The notes under the pieces: generated by a model | The model's input: only the letters and a program-made list of their open reading frames with translations | Told to the model about the DNA's origin: nothing | Database searches by the model: none | Shown: positions 1 to 6,221 of the stretch, piece after piece | How the letters are laid out: the number at the start of each line of letters is the position of its first letter | Position numbering within the stretch: position 1 is the first letter of the stretch | Assembly: GCF_001545035.1 (NCBI RefSeq) | Contig: NZ_FCOJ02000070.1 | Coordinates: 1-35,568 of the forward strand | DNA length: 35,568 bases | Source of the DNA: Caballeronia glebae | GTDB taxonomy: Bacteria > Pseudomonadota > Gammaproteobacteria > Burkholderiales > Burkholderiaceae | Reading direction: 5' to 3' | Made by a program: the position numbers and the translations under genes

Positions 1-297
1 CGCGGGCGTCCGTCGAATTATCTGTACGGCAGCGCGAAGGCCGCATTGCAGGCGTTTCTCGAAGGCTTGCGAGCGCGCCTTTTCAAGGTCGGCGTGCAGG
101 TCGTCGATATCAAGCCCGGCTTCGTCGCCACGCCGATGACCGCGGGTCTGCCGCTGCCCGGGCCGCCCGTCGCGACGCCGGAGAAGGTGGCAAAGGATAT
201 CGTGCGCGGGATCGACAGGAAGAAGGACGTGCTTTATACGCCGTGGTTCTGGTGGGGAATCATGCTGATCATCCGTAATGTGCCGCGGTTTTTGTGA
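1..297 (+). CDS. Short-chain dehydrogenase/reductase, C-terminal part (5' end outside window)
   Basis: The frame is open from base 1 and ends with TGA at 295-297, giving the last 98 residues of an SDR-family NAD(P)-dependent oxidoreductase. The catalytic Tyr-x3-Lys motif is visible as YGSAK near the start, followed by the usual PGFVATPM loop after the Rossmann core. The end has a hydrophobic WFWWGIMLII segment, which suggests membrane association. Such an end is seen in SDRs that reduce polyprenyl-linked or lipid-linked sugars (the DprE2-like group), so a role in lipid-linked sugar modification is possible but inferred. The protein stops at NVPRFL, exactly where decayed DNA begins, so the last few residues may have been lost. 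The substrate cannot be read from the sequence. Confidence 0.85.
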   Translation, partial: RGRPSNYLYGSAKAALQAFLEGLRARLFKVGVQVVDIKPGFVATPMTAGLPLPGPPVATPEKVAKDIVRGIDRKKDVLYTPWFWWGIMLIIRNVPRFL

Positions 298-499
298 TTC
301 GACGTCCACCACTCACAAAAACTTGCCTTGTGGCCAAGCACGTACGTGCCGACCCGCTAAAAAACGACGACCGGTACGCCGAAGTTCTAAGCACGATCGT
401 GTACGAACCAGCGAACCACAGCCAGGGCGTATGGACGCGATGGGACGAACGACAAGCGAGTTGAACGCATAAGCCAGTGCGGGCGGTGGAAATGCGATC

Positions 500-529
500 G
501 TCTGATTCGAACAGACGTTCGAATCAGAC
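500..529. repeat. Perfect 13-bp inverted repeat with 4-nt loop
   Basis: Arms GTCTGATTCGAAC (500-512) and GTTCGAATCAGAC (517-529) are exact reverse complements around the loop AGAC (513-516). A run of five A follows at 530-534. For a plus-strand transcript no U-run follows the stem. On the minus strand the U-run comes before the stem, so this is not a textbook intrinsic terminator in either direction. It lies 10 nt past the stop of the minus-strand ORF ending at 540, so it may still act as a transcript end or barrier. It could also be an operator or a mobile-element scar. Confidence 0.8.
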
Positions 530-539
530 AAAAACTACG

Positions 540-866
540 TTAGGATTCACGGGACTCTATATTGACTAGCGTGTAGCGGAGACGCGAAAGTGCCACGGTC
601 GGCAGCCCTCTAGCGGCAAATATACGCGCGAACGTCAGCCCGTGATTCAACTCCAAACCGCCTTTGAGATTTCGCTTCAGCATATGTACGAGAATCATCA
701 CTTCGGAAGCTCGTTGATGCATTTCACTCCCCAGCGCTTCGTCATTTCCACGCTCGAGGAAAGAATGGACCAGCAATATAGCGTCCGCAGCATTCAACTT
801 ATCACCCCGTCGCATCGCGCTAATATTCGCGGGTTGAAGACAAGACCAGTTCACACGCGAGATCAA
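540..866 (-). CDS. Hypothetical small protein, unrecognised
   Basis: This minus-strand frame of 108 codons starts from TTG at 866. An internal ATG at 815 would give 91 residues beginning MRRGDKLNAADAILLVHSF. I do not recognise the family. The predicted protein has amphipathic helical stretches (for example ALGSEMHQRASEVMILVHMLKRNL) and no signal peptide or membrane span. Ribosome-binding signals before both candidate starts are weak. In its favour, a perfect 13-bp hairpin lies just past its stop. Against it, the whole neighbourhood is decayed and base composition is unremarkable. It may be a remnant rather than a working gene. Confidence 0.3.
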   Translation of the reverse strand: MISRVNWSCLQPANISAMRRGDKLNAADAILLVHSFLERGNDEALGSEMHQRASEVMILVHMLKRNLKGGLELNHGLTFARIFAARGLPTVALSRLRYTLVNIESRES

Positions 867-1145
867 TTCTCAACTTAGGCTGCCGAGTCCCGGGTATCAG
901 ACTCATTCCAGTCCGCACTCCATCGATGCATTACATTGCCTCTATAAGAAAATCAAGATGCGCGAAATCTCCCGGATGCGTGAGTGTAGGCGTTGCAACG
1001 CTGGCGCGGAATTGCGGACAAAATCATCATCCTGCCGCCAGCTTGCACACATAGCGTGGCGAGGTGCCTGCTTCTCGGCCGACGCAAAGCAATGACAATT
1101 ATCATCTGGTCCGTCACAAATTAATGCAGCAAAATGGGCAAGTCG

Positions 1146-1205
1146 CCCAATAAGCCCAATAAGCTCAATAAGCCCAATAAGCTCAATAAGCTCAATAAGC
1201 CCAAT
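1146..1205. repeat. 9-bp direct tandem repeat, about 6.7 copies
   Basis: Six full units and a partial seventh of the 9-mer (C/T at position 2) read cccaataag, cccaataag, ctcaataag, cccaataag, ctcaataag, ctcaataag, cccaat. Because the unit is a multiple of three, every frame repeats a tripeptide. One frame opened by ATG at 1134 reads PNK/LNK repeats and stops at 1212-1214. There is no convincing ribosome-binding site for that micro-ORF. The array looks like a slippage-prone microsatellite in non-coding or decayed DNA. Confidence 0.9.
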
Positions 1206-1399
1206 CTTGGATGAAACGTCGTTGCGAAGGCCGACGAGACGCCGTTTGCTCGTTTATAGCATAAGGAAGCCGACCGGCGAGCGCCCATCACGGCACATCG
1301 GACGGATCAGCGACGACAACGGCGGCAACCGACGATATGCGCCCTCTTGCCGATCGGTGACATGGGAGACGGCCGGCGGCCTTCGTATTCAGCCCGCAT

Positions 1400-1581
1400 T
1401 CGGCGGCCGCACTCGCGAGATTGTCGACGGAAACGAGACTGCGGCGCGCGATCGCGCGCACGTTGACGCCGGGCATGCGCGCGAGCAAGGCGCGACTCAC
1501 CCGCGCCGACGAGGCCGTTCGCGCCGGTAATCGCGATGCGTGCGATAACGTCGTTCGTCTCGCTTATAGCCATTCCCAGCC
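1400..1581 (-). pseudogene. Remnant of NAD-dependent sugar epimerase/dehydratase N-terminus
   Basis: Read on the minus strand, one frame gives IARIAITGANGLVG, a Rossmann GxxGxxG nucleotide-binding start typical of the WcaG/epimerase family. A second frame then continues naturally as SRALLARMPGVNVRAIARRSLVSVDNL, which matches the next part of such proteins. The two pieces are in different frames, so at least one indel separates them, and no downstream epimerase body (YxxxK region) is found. I read it as a frameshifted, 3'-deleted epimerase gene. The limits are approximate. The original substrate is unknown, though nucleotide-sugar epimerases of this class are common in polysaccharide loci. Confidence 0.6.
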
Positions 1582-1735
1582 GAAGCCGTTGAAGAACCGG
1601 CACGCGGATGTCGAGAACAGTTTGATGTGCGTCGTTGCAGCCCCTTCACGGCACGAACAAGCCGGTGTGCGGCGAATCGCACAGGAAAGCGAGCGCGCTC
1701 GCAGGCCGTCGGCACCGCGCTCGGTGGCGCGATGA

Positions 1736-1970
1736 TGCATTCGATATCAAGCGGCGGGCGGCGTCGGCACGTTGGCTTATCTCGCAATTCTGGCGTGCTG
1801 CGTCGAACGGTTCGGCTGGCGTCCGACGACGGGTGCGGCGGCGGGCTTCTCCGCTGCGCTGCTCATTTCCTTCGCGCTCAATTACCGGTGGACGTTCCCG
1901 TCACAGCGGCCGCGATTCGCGGGACTTTGGCGCTATGTCATCGTGTCGTTGAGCGGCCTCGGATTTGGAT
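1736..1970 (+). pseudogene. Truncated GtrA-like membrane protein remnant
   Basis: Frame 2 downstream of a stop at 1733-1735 reads RYQAAGGVGTLAYLAILACCVERFGW, then GFSAALLISFALNYRWTFPSQR, then LWRYVIVSLSGLGFG. This is the usual GtrA (PF04138) layout: a GGVGTLAY first membrane span, the second span ending in NYRWTF, and the start of the third span. No start codon fits, and after about 1970 the sequence no longer resembles GtrA (YDDGPERRRQ) but runs into the leader of the next gene. Both ends of the family are therefore missing. GtrA proteins are small four-span proteins thought to help flip polyprenyl-phosphate sugars. An intact, different gtrA lies at 17435. Confidence 0.75.
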
Positions 1971-2015
1971 ACGACGATGGCCCCGAACGGAGGCGGCAAA
2001 GAAAAGGAATCGGGT

Positions 2016-3197
2016 ATGATTCTCAATCCAAGAGACGACCCGCGCGAAGACTCGGATCCAAAAATGCAATCGAGAAAGCTAGATTTCATTCAGACCCTGC
2101 GAGGAATTGCCGCACTGGCAGTTACCTTCGTGCACATTCGGCAGCACACGGAACATCCGATTCCATTCGTGTCATGGCTTATACGGCCCGCAGCATCCGG
2201 CGTTGATCTATTTTTTATTATCAGCGGATTCATCATGGTCTACACGACAAGTCGGAACGACGGGTCACTCGCGTACTGCGCGGATTTTATGAAAAAGCGC
2301 TTCACGAGGGTTTGGCCTACCTATATCGTTTTAACCGTCTTTTACGTGATTGCAATGCTCATCAGCGGATCAATCATTCATCGACAAGACATAAGTCCGA
2401 CGCTGGCGAACTGGATAAAATCGATCTTTTTCGTCCCGCTCGAGCTCGATGGGAATGGTCCGTTCTGGGGTGCCGCACTTTTGCATACGGGGTGGACCTT
2501 GAATTACGAGATCTACTTTTATATCGCTTTTGCTGTGTGCTTGATGTTTGGTCGCGCAAGCATTATCGCCTTCAGCGCATGGTTAGCGATCACGCTGATC
2601 GCGATTCCATACACATACTTTGGCATATTCAGTTTTGACGCATCGCCGCCTTATAAGTGGATGGATTTCCAATATTTGAATCTGGCGACTTCGCCGATCA
2701 TCTGGGAGTTCCTCGTTGGCGCACTATCAGGCTACCTTTACTTCTCACCAATCCGGATCAAATCTGAAACGACATGCTGGATCCTGCTTTCACTGGCAAT
2801 CAGCTTGATGATATGGGTGCTATGGGGTCTTCCGACGAGAGGTTTTGGACTCGCTGGCTTCGGTGTCGGCTACGCGATTTTCTTTCCAGTTATCGTGCTC
2901 GTCAGCAAAACACTGCCGTTGAAGCAGCCTCGCGTTTTCGTATGGCTTGGGAATATCTCGTTTTCGCTCTACCTCGTTCACCCGATCATCGTTCACCCTG
3001 CAGCGAATTTGCTATACATGTGGGAGTGGGCTCGCCCCGGACTAGGCGACTTCCCTTTTGGCCTCGTGCTCACTGTGGTCAGCATCGCAGTATCAGCCGT
3101 CTCATACGAACTGCTTGAGAAACGCCTTTCCAGTTGGATACTTGAGAAGTTGAAGAGGAAGCGCGTCACATCCTCGCCAACTAGGTCATCGGCCTAG
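2016..3197 (+). CDS. Acyltransferase 3 family membrane protein (putative O-antigen/polysaccharide O-acyltransferase)
   Basis: The protein of 393 residues has the acyltransferase 3 (PF01757) pattern. LRGIAALAVTFVH gives the paired Arg29 and His40 needed for acyl transfer, GVDLFFIISGF (62-72) follows, and about ten hydrophobic spans end with FSLYLVHP and YELLEKR. Such inner-membrane enzymes move acetyl or other acyl groups to exported sugars. The ATG at 2016 is preferred because AAGGA lies 7 bases upstream. In-frame starts at 1965 (TTG), 1977 and 2064 are alternatives. The gene is visibly more A/T-rich than the rhamnose and housekeeping genes. It begins a few dozen bases after the GtrA remnant breaks off, so it looks like an acquired insertion. 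Acceptor sugar and acyl donor are not known. Confidence 0.9.
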   Translation: MILNPRDDPREDSDPKMQSRKLDFIQTLRGIAALAVTFVHIRQHTEHPIPFVSWLIRPAASGVDLFFIISGFIMVYTTSRNDGSLAYCADFMKKRFTRVWPTYIVLTVFYVIAMLISGSIIHRQDISPTLANWIKSIFFVPLELDGNGPFWGAALLHTGWTLNYEIYFYIAFAVCLMFGRASIIAFSAWLAITLIAIPYTYFGIFSFDASPPYKWMDFQYLNLATSPIIWEFLVGALSGYLYFSPIRIKSETTCWILLSLAISLMIWVLWGLPTRGFGLAGFGVGYAIFFPVIVLVSKTLPLKQPRVFVWLGNISFSLYLVHPIIVHPAANLLYMWEWARPGLGDFPFGLVLTVVSIAVSAVSYELLEKRLSSWILEKLKRKRVTSSPTRSSA

Positions 3198-3482
3198 AGA
3201 GTTTGGACTGGTCAGCGTGAAATCGACCCGATTAACGGCGACGCGGAACTGCTTCCACTGCTTGAGAAGGGCGTTCTCCGCGTTGTTCGCCTCATCTGGA
3301 TCGACGGCGTCCTGGAACGACACGATGGCATTTTTAGCCAATGCGAGAAGCGAGTCGCGCATCGCCGTGTTCTGCAACTTAATCTGATCGGGTGTCGGAA
3401 ACGACATCAATGCGACCGATTCTAACGGCTTGCCGCAGCACGTGATCTCGCTCGCTGTCGAAGACGGCGATGCAACCGCCAT
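3186..3482 (-). CDS. Small ORF resembling a phage tail-fibre assembly protein C-terminus
   Basis: The minus-strand frame of 98 codons ends 12 bases inside the 3' end of the convergent acyltransferase. Its second half reads TAMRDSLLALAKNAIVSFQDAVD, then ENALLKQWKQFRVAVNRVD. It resembles the C-terminal part of tail-fibre assembly proteins (Caudo_TAP type), which carry a RDxLLxxA...LQDAVD helix followed by LLxxWKxYRVxLNRVD. The first 30 residues (MAVASPSSTASEITCCGKPL) do not fit that family. The other overlapping minus frames to about 3640 also look broken, so the ORF may be a 5'-disrupted prophage remnant. No other phage genes are nearby. The match is from memory of the motif, not from an alignment. 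Confidence 0.45.
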   Translation of the reverse strand: MAVASPSSTASEITCCGKPLESVALMSFPTPDQIKLQNTAMRDSLLALAKNAIVSFQDAVDPDEANNAENALLKQWKQFRVAVNRVDFTLTSPNSLGR

Positions 3483-3668
3483 TGCGAACGTGCGAAATCG
3501 CGGTCGTGACTACGACCACCTTCAATTCGATCAGAGATTCCGCACACTTGCCACGCTGCGCAAACCCGGAGTGGACATCCATGCTCCCGTATCGCGGTTA
3601 CTTTCCGACAGCCGCCGCGCATACCACAATGCCTGACTTCCGTAGGGGTGAACTACTCTGATGGCGTC

Positions 3669-3693
3669 AGACCGGTTAATCAGACTCCGGTCT
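3669..3693. repeat. 7-bp inverted repeat downstream of the GT-B gene
   Basis: AGACCGG (3669-3675) and CCGGTCT (3687-3693) are reverse complements with an 11-nt loop. It lies 17 bases past the stop of the minus-strand glycosyltransferase at 3711. No U-run follows on the minus strand, so terminator function is uncertain. Confidence 0.35.
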
Positions 3694-3710
3694 AAACGGC
3701 CGGCGGGCGA

Positions 3711-4787
3711 TCATTGCGCGATATGTCGATTGAGCCATCCTCTAAGCCTGGAAAATGTCGAGTCACGCGCGTCGCTCTTCCGGACAATCGATGACCGCAA
3801 GGAGTTGTAGGCGTCCTCAGCACGAAAACCGGCGCGTCCGGTGTAGCGCACCAATACCGCCTGTAATTCATTCCAGAAGGATTCTGGTTCTTGGCGTTGA
3901 AGCGTCTGGATGATGGAAGCTGAAGACATTTCTTCGGCGACGATGCCAAAGGGCCGGTATTCCGCTCCACCCAAGTGGTCCAGCACAACCGTTGGGATGC
4001 GCATGCTCAGGGATGCGAGCGCGAGCGTACTGCCAGAAGTCACGACTGCAGAGACACTCCTCAAAACGTCGTTTACAGGCATCGCCGGATCGGAGAACGC
4101 AAATTTTGAACGCAACCCGTCATAGAGCGAAACATGCTCAGGATGTGGACGAATAATGACCTTCCTTCTTCTTGCGATTTCCAGTTCCGTGGCCATCTGA
4201 TCTACGAGTTCGACCGACATATCGCGCTGCAACGCAAAGAGCGTTGCGCCCAGCGGATTGCCCTTTTCACCGACGTACGGATCAAGACTCGGAAGAGAGA
4301 GGGGTATCACGCGACTTCGAAATGGTTCGGTGAATCGATCAACAAACGCGCTCCCAAATACCCCTATCTTGTCGAAGGAGGCCGACAGTTCCTCGTAATA
4401 CCACCAAGGCTGGACAAATCCATGCTGGAGTCCGATTACCTCGATTTCGGGCGACGAAGGCTTCAGCCAATTCTTCAACTTCAATTCCGGGCCGACGTGA
4501 CATGTGGTCATCAACAGAGCTTCGTATCGCTGGTTCCGGACCGCGCTCCGAATGCGTTCCGCGCAGTCAGCCTCCGTACTCCGGACAAAACTGAAATCTT
4601 CTTTGATTTGCTCAGTGACGAGCGCGAAAGACTGAATGTCCTCGCGCAGTAGCGCCCGATGATCAGGGTCAGACACTCTCGGAAAGAGAAGAAAATCGCA
4701 ACGGCCATTTTTCTTTCGAATCTCATCGGCCAATGGGAGCCAATTGACGAGACAGCGACCCGTAAAAGCAGAGACGAGTATTTTCAA
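3711..4787 (-). CDS. Putative GT-B-fold glycosyltransferase / glycerophosphotransferase-like protein
   Basis: The protein has 358 residues, starting at TTG 4787 (MKILVSAFTGRCLVNW). A stop two codons upstream leaves no earlier start. The two-domain layout is that of GT-B proteins: an N-terminal half ending in IEVIGLQHGFVQPWWYY, then a C-terminal half with KVIIRPHPEH and VTSGSTLALASLSMRIPTVVLDHLGG. The RPHPEH plus SGST...A..LR.PTV.LD arrangement is shared by UDP-GlcNAc 2-epimerase-like, CDP-glycerol transferase-like and KpsC/KpsS-like enzymes. I can name the fold but not the donor. No signal peptide or membrane span is seen, so it is probably cytoplasmic. The gene is more A/T-rich than the core locus and is isolated from the core run by the IS element at 4961-6151. 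Confidence 0.75.
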   Translation of the reverse strand: MKILVSAFTGRCLVNWLPLADEIRKKNGRCDFLLFPRVSDPDHRALLREDIQSFALVTEQIKEDFSFVRSTEADCAERIRSAVRNQRYEALLMTTCHVGPELKLKNWLKPSSPEIEVIGLQHGFVQPWWYYEELSASFDKIGVFGSAFVDRFTEPFRSRVIPLSLPSLDPYVGEKGNPLGATLFALQRDMSVELVDQMATELEIARRRKVIIRPHPEHVSLYDGLRSKFAFSDPAMPVNDVLRSVSAVVTSGSTLALASLSMRIPTVVLDHLGGAEYRPFGIVAEEMSSASIIQTLQRQEPESFWNELQAVLVRYTGRAGFRAEDAYNSLRSSIVRKSDARDSTFSRLRGWLNRHIAQ

Positions 4788-4956
4788 CGTTCAATCCACG
4801 AGAACTGATGCAAAACGCCGCGAACGTATCGTCGCGCTCGGTCCAGGCGCCTCTGCATGGTTGACGACCGACAAGCCAGTAATGGTACTCGCCAGTCCGA
4901 TGGCAAGACATGGTATTTTCGCTGTGTCGGCACCCGCCACCCGCGCCGCGAAGACG

Positions 4957-4960
4957 TGTC
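4957..4960. repeat. Left target-site duplication TGTC of the IS element
   Basis: TGTC sits directly before the TGAC left tip at 4961, and the same four bases follow the right tip at 6152-6155. A 4-bp duplication fits IS407-type IS3 elements. Confidence 0.65.
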
Positions 4961-5018
4961 TGACGGAACCTCAGGCCAGATTGATCTAGGATAAACGCGC
5001 ATCCACGCGGAGTGCGTC

Positions 5019-5281
5019 ATGAAGAAGAGTCGATACAGCGATGAGCAGATTGTTCGGATCTTGCGGGAAGCGGATAGTGCACCGATTCCCGAGGTAGCGA
5101 AGCGTCACGGCGTGAGCGACGCGTCGATCTACGCGTGGCGCAAGCGTTTCGGGGAGATGGTCAGCGACGATGTGAAGCGCTGAAGGGCTTGGAGGTCGAG
5201 AATAACCGGCTCAAGAGACTGGTTGCTGAGCGGGATCTCGAGATCGAGGTCATGAAGGAAATCTCGGCAAAAAAATGGTAA
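5019..5281 (+). pseudogene. IS3-family OrfA transposase subunit, frameshifted
   Basis: ATG at 5019 starts MKKSRYSDEQIVRIL followed by a helix-turn-helix (EVAKRHGVSDASIYAWRKRFG), the DNA-binding part of IS407-type OrfA. The frame ends early with TGA at 5181-5183. Shifting frame at that point restores the family's leucine-zipper segment (LKGLEVENNRLKRLVAERDLE...EVMKEISAKKW) up to the TAA at 5279-5281. One base appears to have been lost between AAG CG and CTG at about 5179-5180. The intact product would be about 87 residues. The truncated one is 54 and lacks the coiled coil used for dimerisation. Confidence 0.85.
5269..5275 (+). promoter_or_regulatory. A7 slippery heptamer for programmed -1 frameshift
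   Basis: The run A AAA AAA lies at the end of the (restored) orfA frame, codons GCA AAA AAA TGG TAA. A -1 slip reads into AAA AAA ATG GTA AGC, which is the orfB frame. This is the known IS3-family way of making the OrfAB transposase. Here it is cut off from the orfA start by the upstream frameshift. Confidence 0.65.
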
Positions 5282-6135
5282 GCGCACAGGTACGCCGCGA
5301 GCAGGCCCGATATGCCATGTTGCGTGGGTTGAGCCAGCGACGTGCGTGTGCGCTGATTCAGGTGAGCCGGGCGAACCTCGGTTACGCGAGCAAAATGCCG
5401 GACAAGAACGCTCCGGTGGTTGAGGCAATGCGGCGGCTCTCTGGGGACTATCCCCGATTCGGCTCACGAAGGATTCGCATCATGCTCGGTCGCGAAGGTA
5501 TCCTCGTTGGCAAACAACGCTGCAGCCGATTATGGGCGCAGGCGGGGCTGCAAGTGCCTCGCACGCGGCGCCGACGCCGTATCGCTGGCTCGCGGCCCCG
5601 GCCACTTGCACCGAGCATGCGCAATGCCGTGTGGAGCTACGATTTTGTCTTTGACGCGTGTGCCAACGGCCAGCAACTGAAGTGTCTGACGATTGTTGAC
5701 GAGTACACGCGCGAATGTCTGGCAATCGATGTTTCCGGCTCGATCCGGTCTGCGCGGATCATCGAGGTGCTGAGCAGGTTGATCAGTGTTCACGGCGCAC
5801 CGCGATACATGCGAAGTGACAATAGTCCCGAGTTCGTGAGTTCGGCGTTGCTCAAGTGGGTCGCGTCAGAGAAGATCGAGTCGGCACTGATCGATCCAGG
5901 CAAGCCATGGCAGAACGGAACGAACGGTTTCAAACGCAAATCCCGTGACGAGTGTCTCGCCATGGAGTGGTTCCGCAATCGCATCGAAGCAAAAATTGTG
6001 ATTGATGACTGGCGCCGCCACTACAACGAAGTCCGGCCTCATTCGAGCCTGAACTACGACACGCCGCTGGCGTATCGCCAGCGGTTAGAGAGCAGTTCAA
6101 CCAGCGCCGTTATCGCTAGAACCGAGTGGTCTTAG
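5275..6135 (+). pseudogene. IS3-family OrfB transposase, catalytic glutamate missing
   Basis: The open frame of 286 residues carries the rve integrase core. Asp123 (SYDF) and Asp182 (RSDNSPEF) are the first two DDE residues. The third should be the Glu 36 positions after Asp182, in the family segment NGTDESFNGKFRDEC. Here that segment reads NGTNGFKRKSRDEC and is one codon shorter. The position holds Gly218 and no glutamate is nearby except the separate RDEC one. The DNA looks as if small indels garbled seven or eight codons without breaking the frame. The downstream RPHSSLNYDTPLAY end is normal. The enzyme should lack strand-transfer activity although its frame is open. Confidence 0.85.
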
Positions 6136-6151
6136 AAAACCGGGCAGGTCA

Positions 6152-6155
6152 TGTC
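6152..6155. repeat. Right target-site duplication TGTC of the IS element
   Basis: TGTC follows the right tip (GGGCAGGTCA ending at 6151) and copies the four bases at 4957-4960. Confidence 0.65.
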
Positions 6156-6221
6156 CATTCAGTCATCACCGCGAGTCTTATCTCGAGGCCGCCGCTCGAC
6201 TGTCTTAACAATCCTGCGCAC

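Larger units (their letters stand above)
298..2015. other. Decayed intergenic stretch with gene remnants
   Basis: About 1.7 kb contains no intact recognisable gene. It holds a doubtful minus-strand ORF (540-866), a perfect hairpin (500-529), a 9-bp tandem repeat (1146-1205), an epimerase remnant on the minus strand (about 1400-1581) and a GtrA remnant on the plus strand (about 1736-1970). The mix of broken glycan genes in both orientations suggests deletion and rearrangement at the edge of the polysaccharide locus. From about 880 to 1130 I see nothing recognisable. Confidence 0.7.
4961..6151 (+). mobile_element. IS3-family (IS407-type) insertion sequence, 1191 bp, inactivated
   Basis: The element is bounded by a TGTC direct repeat on both sides. 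The left tip reads TGACGGAACC and the right tip, reverse-complemented, reads TGACCTGCCC. They share TGAC but otherwise match poorly, so the left end may have diverged. The interior holds overlapping orfA and orfB with the A7 slippery site typical of the family. Length fits the roughly 1.2-kb norm. Two independent lesions are visible: a one-base loss in orfA near 5180 and loss of the DDE glutamate in orfB. The element is therefore expected to be dead unless helped in trans. It sits between two minus-strand glycan genes and probably separates their transcription. Confidence 0.8.

Noticed and set aside
1146..1205. Possible CRISPR-like array
   Set aside because: Units are only 9 bases, directly adjacent and without unique spacers.
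1134..1214. Micro-ORF of 26 codons with PNK/LNK repeats
   Set aside because: No ribosome-binding site, and the repeat pattern comes from the 9-bp DNA repeat itself. It is reported as a repeat instead.
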